NCBI GenBank assembly: GCA_964391015.1
Contig: CAYMKU010000002.1
Span: 124,001 to 188,000, forward strand
Reading direction: 5' to 3'
Length of the DNA: 64,000 bases
Origin: XYD12-FULL-36-8 sp964391015
Lineage (GTDB): Bacteria > Bacteroidota > Ignavibacteria > Ignavibacteriales > Ignavibacteriaceae
A model generated the notes under the pieces. It made no database searches and was not told the origin of the DNA. It saw only the letters and a list, made by a program, of their open reading frames with translations. Numbering within the stretch: position 1 is the stretch's first letter; every line of letters starts with the position of its first letter. The translations under genes were made by a program, and so were the position numbers. Below, piece by piece: positions 18,633 to 27,758 of this stretch.

Positions 18633-18657
18633 TCAACATTCAATTTAAATTTATTTA

Positions 18658-18684
18658 AGGCGTTCACATCGAACGCCTTTTTTA
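18658..18684 (+). terminator. Rho-independent terminator after the repeat protein
   Basis: Perfect 8-bp stem AGGCGTTC / GAACGCCT with loop ACATC, followed by TTTTTTATTTT. It is 25 nt after the stop codon. Confidence 0.88.
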
Positions 18685-18789
18685 TTTTCAGCATACCTAT
18701 AAAACAACCTGTAATTTCTGAATGATATTCCGAGCGAGAATATTTTTTTCGTAAATTTGCAGTATAATTTTCAAAATAAGGTGATAATA

Positions 18790-19374
18790 ATGAAAACATT
18801 ATCTCTAACTCTTTTAATCTGCCTTACTATTTTCTCATTCAGTTTTGGACAGGAAAAAACAAACGAACGGAAATGGACTATTAATCCCGAAACGGGTGAT
18901 ACAATTTATACTGAATCGGTCTCCATATCTCAATCCGAAGACATTACCCCGCGAAGCAGCATGATTTTGATCAACCCGCTGAAGTTTTTGCTGTTCTATA
19001 ATATTTCTTTCTTTTATAAAATTAGTGAAGGAACAGCATTCGGCATTGGAGTTCAATCACCAACGTTAGCCGGAATAGATGGGTTTGGAGTAAACGCAGA
19101 AGCAAGATTCTATCCGAAGGGAAAAAATCTAAAGGGGTTTTATTTTGCTCCGAATATTTCATATAACCATATAACAAGCGTCGGTATTTCCAGCTCACCG
19201 GTTTCTGTCGGCGGACTTGTCGGCTGGCAGTGGTTTCCAGGAGAGCAGATGGCAATGGGTCTTGGTATTGGAATTGATTATTACTTCGGATCTATATCTA
19301 ATGAAAATGATAATTTCGGAAGCTATGATGGAGCTGCTCCATTGTTAAGATTTGATATCGGATACGCATGGTAA
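18790..19374 (+). CDS. Small outer-membrane beta-barrel protein
   Basis: A 194-residue protein with a signal peptide (MKTLSLTLLICLTIFSFSFG, residues 1-20). The rest has the alternating hydrophobic strands of an OmpW/porin-like eight-stranded barrel and ends in an aromatic residue (GYAW). I chose the ATG at 18790 (AAGGTGATAATA upstream). No ligand or partner can be inferred. It lies 105 nt after the previous terminator and converges on the dienelactone hydrolase gene. Confidence 0.72.
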   Translation: MKTLSLTLLICLTIFSFSFGQEKTNERKWTINPETGDTIYTESVSISQSEDITPRSSMILINPLKFLLFYNISFFYKISEGTAFGIGVQSPTLAGIDGFGVNAEARFYPKGKNLKGFYFAPNISYNHITSVGISSSPVSVGGLVGWQWFPGEQMAMGLGIGIDYYFGSISNENDNFGSYDGAAPLLRFDIGYAW

Positions 19375-19397
19375 TTGGCTAAAAGAAATAATTTCAA

Positions 19398-20198
19398 TTA
19401 AAATATTTCTTTAAAAAATTTTTGCATCTCTAGCCAGCTTTGTTCATCCGCCTGCTTATTATAAGCTAAAGGTAAATTAAACTTTTTACCAAGACTATCG
19501 GCATCAGGATTTGTAAAGCTGTGAACTGCCCCAGGATAGTTAACAAACTTAAAATTGATTCCTGCATCAACCATTGCTTTTTTGAATGCGTCAATCTGCT
19601 CAACAGGAACAAACTTATCAGCTTCGCCGTTACAGACTAACAATTTTGCCTTTATCTGCTTTGGATTTTCAACAGAGTCTGTAGGTAAGCTTCCGTGAAA
19701 GCTGACAACGCCCTTCAGATCTTCGCCGCCAACAGCCATGCGAAGAACAATTCCTCCGCCAAAGCAATATCCAATGGCAGCAAGCTTGCTTTTATCTGTC
19801 TGCGGCTGTTCCTTCAAAAAGTTTAGCCCCGCATTAAACCTTGCTTTTGCCGTCGGCATATTCTGCATAATTGCCATTGCAAATTTCCCCGCATCATCTG
19901 GATGATTTGCTTGTTTGCCATCACCGTACATATCAACAGCTAATGCTATATAACCAAGCTCTGCAAGCATTTTTGCTCGCTTTCGTGCATACTGATTATG
20001 CCCCCACCATTCGTGCACAACAATTACACCTGGTCTAACATCCTTTTGATTTTCATTATATGCAAGAAAACCTTTCAATGTTACACTATCAGATGAATAG
20101 CTTACTTCTTTAGTTACAATTGATGATTCATCGTTCTGTTTGTTAGAACATCCGTAAAAGACAATCAAGGCCATCGAGGTCATAATCAAGTATTTCAT
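19398..20198 (-). CDS. Dienelactone hydrolase family lipoprotein
   Basis: A 266-residue alpha/beta hydrolase of the DLH family. The N-terminus has a lipobox-like FYGC (Cys16). The catalytic triad is visible: Cys in GYCFGGG (near residue 145), Asp in NGEADKFVP (near 200) and His in PGAVHSFTNP (near 232). The EWWGH segment near residue 64 is typical. The family hydrolyses lactones and esters, but the substrate of exported members is unknown. The gap to the gene upstream on the same strand (20245) is 46 nt. Confidence 0.9.
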   Translation of the reverse strand: MKYLIMTSMALIVFYGCSNKQNDESSIVTKEVSYSSDSVTLKGFLAYNENQKDVRPGVIVVHEWWGHNQYARKRAKMLAELGYIALAVDMYGDGKQANHPDDAGKFAMAIMQNMPTAKARFNAGLNFLKEQPQTDKSKLAAIGYCFGGGIVLRMAVGGEDLKGVVSFHGSLPTDSVENPKQIKAKLLVCNGEADKFVPVEQIDAFKKAMVDAGINFKFVNYPGAVHSFTNPDADSLGKKFNLPLAYNKQADEQSWLEMQKFFKEIF

Positions 20199-20244
20199 TT
20201 ATCCTCCATTAATTTTTTATTTCTTCAAGACCGCAAAGAGCATT

Positions 20245-20787
20245 TTATGAAGTCGGCAATCCATCTATTGCAATAGGAGTATCAGCACCAACTTCTCTGT
20301 AATTAAACCACTGAAGCACCGCACCAGCAATGAACATCAGAAGCGCGAGCCAGTATGCAAATTGATATTCAATATCAATCACTATTTGAGCTTCGGCTGG
20401 AGCATCGCTGTCAAGATTAGCTTTCAGCAAGAGCAAGAATGCGGCACCTAATACCGAGGCAATCATGCTTATCAAAGTCATTATCTTATTTTTTACAAAG
20501 CTTAATCCCAATGCAAAAGTAGCCATTATCAGAGCTAATAGGGCCATGGGTTGTGGATCTACATTCTGGTCGGTTTTAAGTTTATCTTTGCTCTGTCCTG
20601 TCATATCTTCGGGCATATCTTTCTGATTGAACATTCCATTTGGTTTAATCTCTGAGCCCGTAACTAATTGAATACCTGTAAGCGATATAACTTTTTGACC
20701 TCCGCAGGTTATATTCACAAACGGAAGGAAAAAACAAAAGATTATTATTACAAATGAAACGGGAGAAAATTTTTTGATCTGTTCCAT
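20245..20787 (-). CDS. Hypothetical membrane protein
   Basis: A 180-residue protein with hydrophobic helices at about 10-28, 80-97, 102-120 and 145-163 and a polar loop rich in Asp/Lys/Met between the first and second. No family recognised. It is on the same strand as the flanking exported proteins and may be co-transcribed with the dienelactone hydrolase downstream and the lipoprotein-like gene upstream. Confidence 0.68.
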   Translation of the reverse strand: MEQIKKFSPVSFVIIIFCFFLPFVNITCGGQKVISLTGIQLVTGSEIKPNGMFNQKDMPEDMTGQSKDKLKTDQNVDPQPMALLALIMATFALGLSFVKNKIMTLISMIASVLGAAFLLLLKANLDSDAPAEAQIVIDIEYQFAYWLALLMFIAGAVLQWFNYREVGADTPIAIDGLPTS

Positions 20788-20893
20788 TCTTTCACCTCTT
20801 AAATGTATTGAAAAAATTCTTATTAATTGGTGACTTGAAAATATGCCTCACACCGCAAATAGACAACAGAGTGAAAGAAAATAATTTTATAGA

Positions 20894-21415
20894 TTAAAAC
20901 TCCATTCGCTTTGCTTCTGCATCTGCTTCATTGCCGGAAGTTGTTTGTTTGCCTGTTTGATCAAAAGCATTGTACTTGATTGTAGATTTGTACGACTTTC
21001 CGTCACCTGATAGAGTAATTTTTTCGGTGAGAACTCCATAACCGGCAGGAGGAAACCCGCCCGCTTTAGCAATCTCTTCGAAGGAAGCCGGCATTTTGGT
21101 AAAGTAGAATTCATATCTTACCTCATATTGCTTATCTCCGGTTTTCTTCCATATTCCATACGCAGGAGGCATAGGAGGAGCGCCATCGTAATTGGAAGAC
21201 TCCGTCATAGTGCCGCCGTTATTAAATACCCACATAAATTCCAGATCTTTAACTTCCGCAAACGCTCCTGTTCTGAATTGAACTTTTCCTTTCCAAGCTC
21301 CGATGAGTTCTTCGGACTGCGGACTCTTATATTCACCGCACGAGAAATTAACAGCAGCAAAAACGGATACTAACCCAATACAAAAAAATGACATGATGAT
21401 GGTTCTCTTTTTCAT
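20894..21415 (-). CDS. Hypothetical exported protein
   Basis: A 173-residue protein with a hydrophobic N-terminus and a Cys after it (VNFSCGEYK), so it may be a lipoprotein. The mature part has W/G/T-rich strands (MWVFNNGGTMTESS, AYGIWKK) like beta-barrel-type small-molecule-binding domains, but I cannot name it. The ATG at 21415 follows GGAGAG; a GTG four codons upstream is also in frame but lies in the ribosome-binding site. The region between it and the Argonaute gene (21428-21661 on the left) holds nothing recognised. Confidence 0.68.
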   Translation of the reverse strand: MKKRTIIMSFFCIGLVSVFAAVNFSCGEYKSPQSEELIGAWKGKVQFRTGAFAEVKDLEFMWVFNNGGTMTESSNYDGAPPMPPAYGIWKKTGDKQYEVRYEFYFTKMPASFEEIAKAGGFPPAGYGVLTEKITLSGDGKSYKSTIKYNAFDQTGKQTTSGNEADAEAKRMEF

Positions 21416-21661
21416 AACACTCTCCACTAATTGATGTTTTATTTGTTACAATCTTTTTTAGACGAGAGGAACATAAATTTATTCTCCATAACCTAATGTG
21501 ATGGGGGTGAGTTGTGTTGCGCTTTGCTATGAAAGAAAAATCGGTGGAATGGTTAGAATTTTATTTGATTTTCTTGGGTTAATTCTATCTGCGGCAACTA
21601 ACTCGGTGTATGAAATATATCATCAACTTTGAATGTGGGTTTTGGAAAGAAAGATTTTATT

Positions 21662-23188
21662 TTAAATATAGAATTGAAATTTTCTAACTTTTGTTTCAAA
21701 ATTTGGAATTGCCGTGAGTATTTTTCCAATATTCTCTGAAAATCTAAGAGTTACCGGAAGCCCATCGCCATATATACAAGCATTGTAATTTAATTTTGTT
21801 AAAGCAAGTATGTCCCTCAATGCTTGGTCTAAATCAACTTCTCCTCGATCAACAATAATTCTTAACGGATTGGGAATTTCTTTACTTAGGCTTGTATTTA
21901 ACCTTGGTACAAAACCGCGAGTCCACAAATAACCTTCTCTATCGCTGATCTTAATTGCTAATCCTCTTAAATTTCCATAGTTACATTTCTCTCCAATTAC
22001 ATCTCTGTAAATTTTTAACTTTTCGGTTCTATCCTTAATTACAATTCCAACAAGTTTTATATTCTGTTTTCTTAATTTGACAACATCCTGAAATCCACTC
22101 CATTCATCTTCTGTAAATCTTGCTTTCCCGTGAATAAATAGTTCATCTGGAAAACCACCATAATCTTTTTCATAATAATCCAAAGCAAGTTCAAGGAGCG
22201 AGCTAGCGGCTGCTTTAGTAAGATGATATTCATTGTTCTCTGATTTGAATTTTCCAACAGTACCCTTAAAGACACTCCCATCACCAGAATCCAAAAACAT
22301 TTGAGCGGCGCTACAGACCTGACCACTTTCTTCAATTGTTTCAAGTTTCTTAAAAACTAATCCAAGATAACAAACTTTTGGACGTATGTCGCCAAGCTTC
22401 CACGGAATTTTACCAAGTTTATAGTACACTGTTGTCGAAATTGACCAAGCTAAGAATGCTTGCATATTTTCGCTGTAAGGAAAATTTCTTTTATCTCGAA
22501 AATTTAATGTTGGCTCTACTATTATTTGTATCGGTGTATCAACACCTTCATTTATTAACCTTGCCTTAAGTAGATGATGAAAATTTGAAGTTGCATTTAT
22601 ATAATCAAGCATAGATTGCTCATAATCCTCATCATCTTCATATGGTAAACGAATCTGGCCAACCCTTTGATGAAATGTAAAATCTTCTAATGATTTGTTT
22701 AGTCTATCACCCTTCCGTCCAGGACGACAAGCTTGATAAATTTTTAATGGGACAATTATGAAGAAAATATTGGGTCTAGCATCATCATTGAGCATGATAT
22801 CTTTTACTTTTTCAATATAAAGGTTTACTACATCGACAGTTCTCTGTTTTGCAGATTTGGATTGAAGTTTTTCATCTATTTTTTCTGGATTGATGCTTCT
22901 TGAAGATATTGGGGCGGAATCCCATTTAACTCCAAACACTGCTTCAAAACCAGGAAATGTAGGTCGCATTATTGATGTAGAATAAATGGGAAGTCCTATT
23001 CTGCGAACAAAATCAGTATAGTTGTTTATTCCAACTACTGTTCCAATTATTCCGGCCTCTACGCTATGTTTTGAAAATGATTCATTGGGACCAAATAAAA
23101 TCAATCCATCTCTAGGATCTTCAATTTTTTGTTTGAATCCGAAAGTTAATTTGGGTTCGCTTAAGTAAGAGAGAGATTTATTATTCAC
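21662..23188 (-). CDS. Short prokaryotic Argonaute (SPARTA, MID-PIWI)
   Basis: A 508-residue protein lacking N and PAZ domains, with a MID-like part (about 120-260) and a PIWI-like part (about 270-508). Short-Argonaute marks visible are FIHGKARF (near 351-358), YLWTRGFVPRL, and the C-terminal PVTLRFSENIGKIL. The catalytic PIWI tetrad is absent: the first Asp position reads YLGLVFK (274-280) and no acidic residue stands near IHGK, so it should bind but not cut nucleic acid. It overlaps the TIR-APAZ gene by 4 nt (GTGA), and its GTG start follows GAGGAAG. In SPARTA systems it uses a guide to recognise target DNA and trigger the TIR partner. Confidence 0.9.
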   Translation of the reverse strand: MNNKSLSYLSEPKLTFGFKQKIEDPRDGLILFGPNESFSKHSVEAGIIGTVVGINNYTDFVRRIGLPIYSTSIMRPTFPGFEAVFGVKWDSAPISSRSINPEKIDEKLQSKSAKQRTVDVVNLYIEKVKDIMLNDDARPNIFFIIVPLKIYQACRPGRKGDRLNKSLEDFTFHQRVGQIRLPYEDDEDYEQSMLDYINATSNFHHLLKARLINEGVDTPIQIIVEPTLNFRDKRNFPYSENMQAFLAWSISTTVYYKLGKIPWKLGDIRPKVCYLGLVFKKLETIEESGQVCSAAQMFLDSGDGSVFKGTVGKFKSENNEYHLTKAAASSLLELALDYYEKDYGGFPDELFIHGKARFTEDEWSGFQDVVKLRKQNIKLVGIVIKDRTEKLKIYRDVIGEKCNYGNLRGLAIKISDREGYLWTRGFVPRLNTSLSKEIPNPLRIIVDRGEVDLDQALRDILALTKLNYNACIYGDGLPVTLRFSENIGKILTAIPNFETKVRKFQFYI

Positions 23189-24483
23189 TCTTCCTCGCTC
23201 TTTTCTGGCTCATTATAGCCTACACTAGAGTGCCATTCTAAAGGAACGGTTTCAATTATTAAAAATGAATCGCTGCCCAAGTTGATTACTATTTTACTTT
23301 TATCTTCGATATTCGATATAGTGACCATTGCAGACAAGAGAATCTCATACCATTTCCTATTATACCAATCTCTAGCGATCTTACGCCTTAATCTATGTCT
23401 GGTTAAATCATTTTGTATAAGTTTTCCATCATTTGATGAAAAAACAATGTGTGAAGTAATAAAATATGCGGGCAATGGGAATAAAAATGCATTTACACCT
23501 ATTGCAAAGTGCCATGTATAATCTTTTTCCTTTCCCGACAATTGCCTTCTATGTTTTCCTAAATGTCTTAGATCAACAAAATCCTTTCTATCGAAGTAAA
23601 AAATTTCTTTATTACCTGATAATTGTGCCTTCCTTATGTTAGAGCTAAGATAATTAGCAAAAGCAAAATTCAATATTTCTACTAATTTTTTATTTGGTAT
23701 TTTTATTTCTCTTCCATTATCAAATTGAATTGGTTTATTATCAAAAAAATTACTCGTGTCTAATTGGAGGCTAGTTTCATAATCAAAATAATTCTTAACT
23801 TCATTAGGCTCACAAAAAGTAATGATAAGATTGTTTTCTATTTTTTTTGCAAATGGTAGCTGATATGGTGAGTTCTCTAAACCAAATTTCAAATCATATA
23901 CATGAATTTTTTCTGGTAAGTATATGGGAAACCAATTGGTAAAGTATCTTTCTTCTTTTGGAAATATATTATCTTTTATTTTTAGAGCTTTATACCAATC
24001 ATCAATTATTGGTTTAAGATCATTCGCATTCTGACCTGGAAGTATGTTATCTCTTTCTAATAAATCAAATAGTTTTTTTAAGCCCCCTGTCCAACCCCTT
24101 GAAAAATCTGATCCTTCAAACCCAACCATAGTTATATCAAACTCATTCCAGTCGGTGTTATCGATTCTTAAAGGAATAACAATTTTAGGGTTTGAAACTA
24201 ATAAAGACATAATCCTTGCTAATTCTCTGCTAACTCCAGTTCCTGGATTTTTAGACTTTAGGATATAAGATGAAGTAATAATGGGAAGAAACTTTATTGT
24301 TTCATTTACTAGAATTCTGTCAATTTCATTCCAAAAAGAACCCGTGCCCAGATCTTCTACATCACAAAATGTTTTGTAACCCAACAATTCAAGCTTGCTT
24401 TTTAACCATACTGCAAAGTATGTATCTTCTGCTTCTGATGTGTGTGCAATAAAAATAGTATCCCTTTTATTCACTAAACTCAC
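23185..24483 (-). CDS. TIR-APAZ protein (SPARTA NADase subunit)
   Basis: A 432-residue partner of the short Argonaute. Residues 8-145 are a TIR domain (IFIAHTSEAEDTYFA, LLGYKTFCDVEDLG), with Glu53 in GSFWNEID at the place of the catalytic NADase Glu. Residues about 175-432 are an APAZ-like region that replaces the missing N-terminal Argonaute domains; it holds LRHLGKHRRQ and WHFAIGVNAFLFPLPAYF, typical of APAZ. Family knowledge predicts NAD(P)+ cleavage after target recognition, killing the infected cell. It begins with GTG (24483) after AGGGAGAAGG and overlaps the AbrB-type gene by 4 nt. Confidence 0.92.
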   Translation of the reverse strand: MSLVNKRDTIFIAHTSEAEDTYFAVWLKSKLELLGYKTFCDVEDLGTGSFWNEIDRILVNETIKFLPIITSSYILKSKNPGTGVSRELARIMSLLVSNPKIVIPLRIDNTDWNEFDITMVGFEGSDFSRGWTGGLKKLFDLLERDNILPGQNANDLKPIIDDWYKALKIKDNIFPKEERYFTNWFPIYLPEKIHVYDLKFGLENSPYQLPFAKKIENNLIITFCEPNEVKNYFDYETSLQLDTSNFFDNKPIQFDNGREIKIPNKKLVEILNFAFANYLSSNIRKAQLSGNKEIFYFDRKDFVDLRHLGKHRRQLSGKEKDYTWHFAIGVNAFLFPLPAYFITSHIVFSSNDGKLIQNDLTRHRLRRKIARDWYNRKWYEILLSAMVTISNIEDKSKIVINLGSDSFLIIETVPLEWHSSVGYNEPEKSEEE

Positions 24484-24713
24484 AACGCCTTCTCCCTTTT
24501 CTTTTCCTCCATAAATGATTCTAGCAACTTCCCCTTCATTTCAAGAAAGCCAGCATTCTCTTTAATTTCTTCCGTCGTAGCTACTGGGATAATTCGCACG
24601 CTGTCTTCAGTTGTTTCAAACTTTACTTTCCTACCCGGAAAAAGATTAAATTTTTTCCGCAGTTCAATTGGAATTGTCAATCTTCCCTCTGATGTTATTT
24701 TTGAAATTATCAT
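24480..24713 (-). CDS. AbrB/MazE-type (VapB-like) protein leading the SPARTA operon
   Basis: A 77-residue swapped-hairpin AbrB protein: GRLTIPIELRKKFNLFPGRK (residues 10-29) is the DNA-binding half, and the tail GFLEMKGKLLESFMEEKKRE resembles the toxin-binding tail of VapB antitoxins. No PIN toxin gene is next to it. It overlaps the TIR-APAZ gene by 4 nt, so it is the first gene of a three-gene operon. It could repress the operon, or restrain the TIR protein. I chose the ATG at 24713; a TTG two codons upstream is possible. Its start is 57 nt after the end of the oxidoreductase gene. Confidence 0.83.
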   Translation of the reverse strand: MIISKITSEGRLTIPIELRKKFNLFPGRKVKFETTEDSVRIIPVATTEEIKENAGFLEMKGKLLESFMEEKKREKAL

Positions 24714-24769
24714 GCTCAAATGTTTTTGCCAAACTTAATCACTCCAACTCACTTCCTCAACACTTACTT

Positions 24770-25354
24770 TTACAAACTCTCCCCCACCTGAAAAACAGTT
24801 TTCAAATGCTTATTCCAATTTGCCTGTCGGAGTTCGGGATTAAATTTGGTTGTGCCGTCAAGCATTATCATTTCTTTGCTTTCTGCTCTGTCAAAAATTC
24901 TGTCGCCAAGCATTACGGTTTTCATGGCATCGTAATGTCCGTATTCTTTTAAGTGTTCGAGTGTATGACCGGCAATGACTAAGAAAATTGCTTTTTTCAG
25001 CTTCTTCATTTTGCGTTCGCCGTACGAAAAGCCGTAAGCCCACACGCGGTCAAACCAGCCGACTAACTTTGTGGGGGCCTCAGTCCAGAACACGGGATAA
25101 ATAAAAACAATTACATCGGAGCGGTTTATTTTTTCCTGCTCGGCAATTACATCTTCGCTCAACGGAAGCTTATCGTTGTAGCTGGATTCGCGCAGGTATT
25201 CCGCTTCGCTCATATCAGTATGGAAATTCATTTTGTACAGGTCGGATATTTCGTAAGTGTGATTAGCGGATTGCAGTCCCCGAATAAATTCATCTTTCAC
25301 ATGGCTTGTGAATGAATCTTCGCTGGGGTGACAGTAAACTATAAAAACGTGCAT
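24770..25354 (-). CDS. Flavodoxin-fold NAD(P)H oxidoreductase
   Basis: A 194-residue protein of the NQO1/KefF/MdaB flavodoxin-fold family. It begins with MHVFIVYCHPSEDSFT, has DVIVFIYPVFWTEAPTKLVG near residue 80 (flavin-binding loop) and GWFDRVWAYGFSYG. These enzymes reduce quinones with NAD(P)H using FMN or FAD. The ATG at 25354 follows TGGAGAAAC. It lies 50-odd nt upstream of the SPARTA operon on the same strand, so read-through is possible. Confidence 0.88.
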   Translation of the reverse strand: MHVFIVYCHPSEDSFTSHVKDEFIRGLQSANHTYEISDLYKMNFHTDMSEAEYLRESSYNDKLPLSEDVIAEQEKINRSDVIVFIYPVFWTEAPTKLVGWFDRVWAYGFSYGERKMKKLKKAIFLVIAGHTLEHLKEYGHYDAMKTVMLGDRIFDRAESKEMIMLDGTTKFNPELRQANWNKHLKTVFQVGESL

Positions 25355-25398
25355 TGCGTTTCTCCATTTTTATTGAGAACATATGCAAAAATAACCAT

Positions 25399-25438
25399 GT
25401 CACTTCGAAATCCGACTATAGTTGGGACGAGAAATCTT
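25399..25438. repeat. Dispersed REP-like palindromic repeat
   Basis: A sequence beginning GTCACTTCGAAATCCGACTA and containing the near-palindrome CCGACTATAGTTGG. It resembles short intergenic REP-like elements in related genomes (CGACTTTAGTCGGGACGAGA type). It lies between the oxidoreductase gene and the RRM gene. Confidence 0.45.
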
Positions 25439-25497
25439 AAAAAAGACTTCTCCTCCGATAATTTGCCGGATAAAGGAAGAGACGGGTTTAAAATTAT

Positions 25498-25520
25498 AAA
25501 GGCGTCATAAAGACGCCTTT
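25498..25520 (-). terminator. Terminator after RRM gene 1
   Basis: Nine-bp perfect stem AAAGGCGTC / GACGCCTTT with loop ATAAA, 25 nt after the minus-strand stop. The T-tract on the minus strand is short (TTTATAATTTT). A similar GGCG hairpin follows the second RRM gene. Confidence 0.7.
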
Positions 25521-25544
25521 TAGAAATCATAACAGAATATCTAT

Positions 25545-25796
25545 TTAGCTGCGTGCTTTAGCTTCGTTAACTACAATATTTCTTCCATTCATTTCCGAAT
25601 CATTTAAAGCTTTAATAGCTTTGCTTGCATCTGTAGGATTTTCCATTTCAACAAATCCAAAACCTCTGGATTTATTTGTATCCCGGTCCATAATAATCTT
25701 TGCAGACAATACAGAACCATGTTTTTCAAATGTTTGCTTTAATCCTTCGTCGTTAACCGACCAGGGCAGAGAACCTACAAATAATTTAGTACTCAC
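25545..25796 (-). CDS. RRM RNA-binding protein, copy 1
   Basis: An 83-residue single-RRM protein of the bacterial Rbp type. RNP2 is KLFVGSLPW (residues 4-12) and RNP1 is KSRGFGFVEM (near 44-53). It starts at the GTG at 25796 behind GAGG, as the second copy at 36139 also does; a TTG four codons upstream is not preferred. Such proteins are often cold-induced and bind single-stranded RNA. The DEAD-box helicase gene rhlE is divergent from it. Its tail SEMNGRNIVVNEAKARS is nearly the same as in copy 2. Confidence 0.92.
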   Translation of the reverse strand: MSTKLFVGSLPWSVNDEGLKQTFEKHGSVLSAKIIMDRDTNKSRGFGFVEMENPTDASKAIKALNDSEMNGRNIVVNEAKARS

Positions 25797-26270
25797 AAAG
25801 AACCTCAAATAAATAATAAATATAATACCGGTCTATTACCGGGGTTGTTAAACCTAAGTAAATATCCAGTCATTAGCTAACTTTATTTTGATTAGTCTCT
25901 TTTTGGTCAATACTACGAGTTTATTTTTTACAAGATGAACAGGTTTATCAAATTAGAACGATCAATAATATTAAGAAATTGTTTGGGGTTCTACATTTCA
26001 ATTGCATCATGCCTATTCCGAAATATCGGATGATACTCCATGACAGTAAATATTTAAGAGCACCCTACATCAATAATAGGATAAGATATTTATTAAGCGT
26101 AACTTTGCCGCGTGATTTTTATTGTTTATGCCTTTGGCAAAATATTCCGCTTTAATTACCGCTTATTATAATTATTAATTAAGCTGCAATCAACTAACCG
26201 CTGTTTTAAAGCATACATTCCCCAACATTACCAGGGAAAAGTTTAATCCGGCAAATAAAAAGAAAGAAAT
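25797..26270. other. Intergenic region between divergent RRM and rhlE genes
   Basis: About 470 nt, AT-rich, holding the divergent promoters of two genes of RNA metabolism that are often cold-induced. A long 5' leader on rhlE is likely from the spacing, but I see no known riboswitch or clear hairpin. No gene recognised. Confidence 0.5.
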
Positions 26271-27608
26271 ATGTCATTCGAAAAACTGAAACTAATTAAA
26301 CCAATACAAACCGCTCTGGTTAACGAGGGTTATACAACACCAACTCCCATTCAACAGCAGGCAATTCCAATAATACTGGAAAGAAAAGATCTTCTCGGCT
26401 GTGCTCAAACAGGAACCGGTAAAACTGCCGCATTCGCAATTCCCATTCTACAAATCTTAAGCGAAGAAAAAGAACACAGCAAATCGCATAAGCAATTTCA
26501 TCATGCTAAAGATAAGAGAAGAATTAGAGCATTAGTTGTTACGCCCACAAGAGAGCTTGCCGTACAGGTTAGCGAAAGCTTTAGCGTATATGGAAAACAT
26601 ACCGGTTTAAAAAACACAGTTGTGTTCGGCGGTGTTTCTCAATTTGCTCAAACAGATAAATTAAAACGCGGTGTGGATATACTTATTGCAACACCAGGCA
26701 GACTGCTTGATCTGGTAAATCAAAATTATATTGATCTTTCTCATATAAGCATGTTTGTTCTTGATGAAGCCGACAGGATGCTTGATATGGGTTTTATTCA
26801 CGATGTAAAAAAGATTATTGCTAAGCTTCCTGCAAAAAGGCAGTCGCTTTTTTTCTCAGCAACAATTCCAGATGAAATAGTAAAACTTTCCAAAACGATT
26901 TTAACCGACCCGGTAAAAATTGATATTACTCCTAAATCAGTAACAGTCGAAGTGGTCAAGCAGGCAGTTTATTTTGTTTCGCGAACCGATAAAAAGAAGC
27001 TGCTCATTCATATTCTGAAAAATGAAGACGTTGCTTCTGCGCTCGTATTTACTCGGACAAAGCGCGGGGCAGACACGGTCTCCCGTTTTCTAACTGAAGC
27101 TAAGATAAACAATGCCGCCATTCATGGTGATAAGTCGCAGGGTGCAAGACAAAAAGCATTGGACAGCTTTAAGTCTATGCGAACAAAAGTTCTGGTTGCA
27201 ACAGATATTGCCGCAAGAGGAATTGATATAGAAAAATTATCTCACGTATTTAATTATGATATTCCCGAATTCTCGGAAACGTATATTCATAGAATCGGGC
27301 GTACAGGAAGAGCGGGACTTGGCGGTACTGCGCTTTCCTTTTGTGATGCGGAGGAAAGATATTATCTAAAGGAAATTAACAAGCTGATAAAAACTCCTAT
27401 TCCTATCATTGAAGATCATCCGTTCCCCTCAAGCGAAACAATTCTTAAAAATGCTGAAAAACCTGAACGCAAATTCCGCGCATCTAAACGAACTGCTTCA
27501 CCTCATTCGCGGGGTAATTCTCCGAAGGAATTTCACAGGTCAAAGAAAAGATGGAGTTGGAAATCACATAGCAAAAACGGAAGAAAAAAAATCAAAGTAA
27601 GCGGATAA
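26271..27608 (+). CDS. rhlE: DEAD-box RNA helicase RhlE
   Basis: A 445-residue ATP-dependent RNA helicase. In order: Q motif (TPTPIQQQAIP), motif I AQTGTGKT, Ia PTRELA, Ib TPGR, II DEAD in VLDEADRMLDMGF, III SAT, then the second RecA domain with motif V (ATDIAARGID) and motif VI (HRIGRTGRAG). The last 70 residues are basic (KKRWSWKSHSKNGRKK), as in RhlE proteins that work on ribosome assembly or RNA unwinding in the cold. It is monocistronic. The divergent RRM gene on the other side of the shared leader suggests a common cold-response role. Confidence 0.92.
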   Translation: MSFEKLKLIKPIQTALVNEGYTTPTPIQQQAIPIILERKDLLGCAQTGTGKTAAFAIPILQILSEEKEHSKSHKQFHHAKDKRRIRALVVTPTRELAVQVSESFSVYGKHTGLKNTVVFGGVSQFAQTDKLKRGVDILIATPGRLLDLVNQNYIDLSHISMFVLDEADRMLDMGFIHDVKKIIAKLPAKRQSLFFSATIPDEIVKLSKTILTDPVKIDITPKSVTVEVVKQAVYFVSRTDKKKLLIHILKNEDVASALVFTRTKRGADTVSRFLTEAKINNAAIHGDKSQGARQKALDSFKSMRTKVLVATDIAARGIDIEKLSHVFNYDIPEFSETYIHRIGRTGRAGLGGTALSFCDAEERYYLKEINKLIKTPIPIIEDHPFPSSETILKNAEKPERKFRASKRTASPHSRGNSPKEFHRSKKRWSWKSHSKNGRKKIKVSG

Positions 27609-27654
27609 AACACTCTCGTTGAGGTGTTACGGATTACGAATTTGTCCGAATACC

Positions 27655-27742
27655 GTCATTCCGAATTTATTTCGGAATCTCCAGCGGATACTTTTAGGAT
27701 GCTGTCCGTAGGACTCCTATAGAGAAATAAATTCAGCATGAC
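27655..27742. repeat. REP/MITE-like element with terminal inverted repeats
   Basis: 88 nt bounded by GTCATTCCGAATTTATTTC at the left and its near-complement (GAAATAAATTCAGCATGAC) at the right; 17 of 19 ends match allowing for TC/GC changes. The left end also folds on itself (ATTCCGAA / TTCGGAAT). No transposase is present, so it would be a non-autonomous element if mobile. Confidence 0.5.
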
Positions 27743-27758
27743 TCTTTAAAATCTCTCC

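Noticed and set aside
21662..23188. Catalytically active Argonaute
   Set aside because: The PIWI acidic residues are missing at the first and second tetrad places, and the size fits the inactive short group.
25339..25530. 63-codon minus-strand frame upstream of the oxidoreductase
   Set aside because: It is composed of the REP-like repeat and terminator, with no ribosome-binding site.
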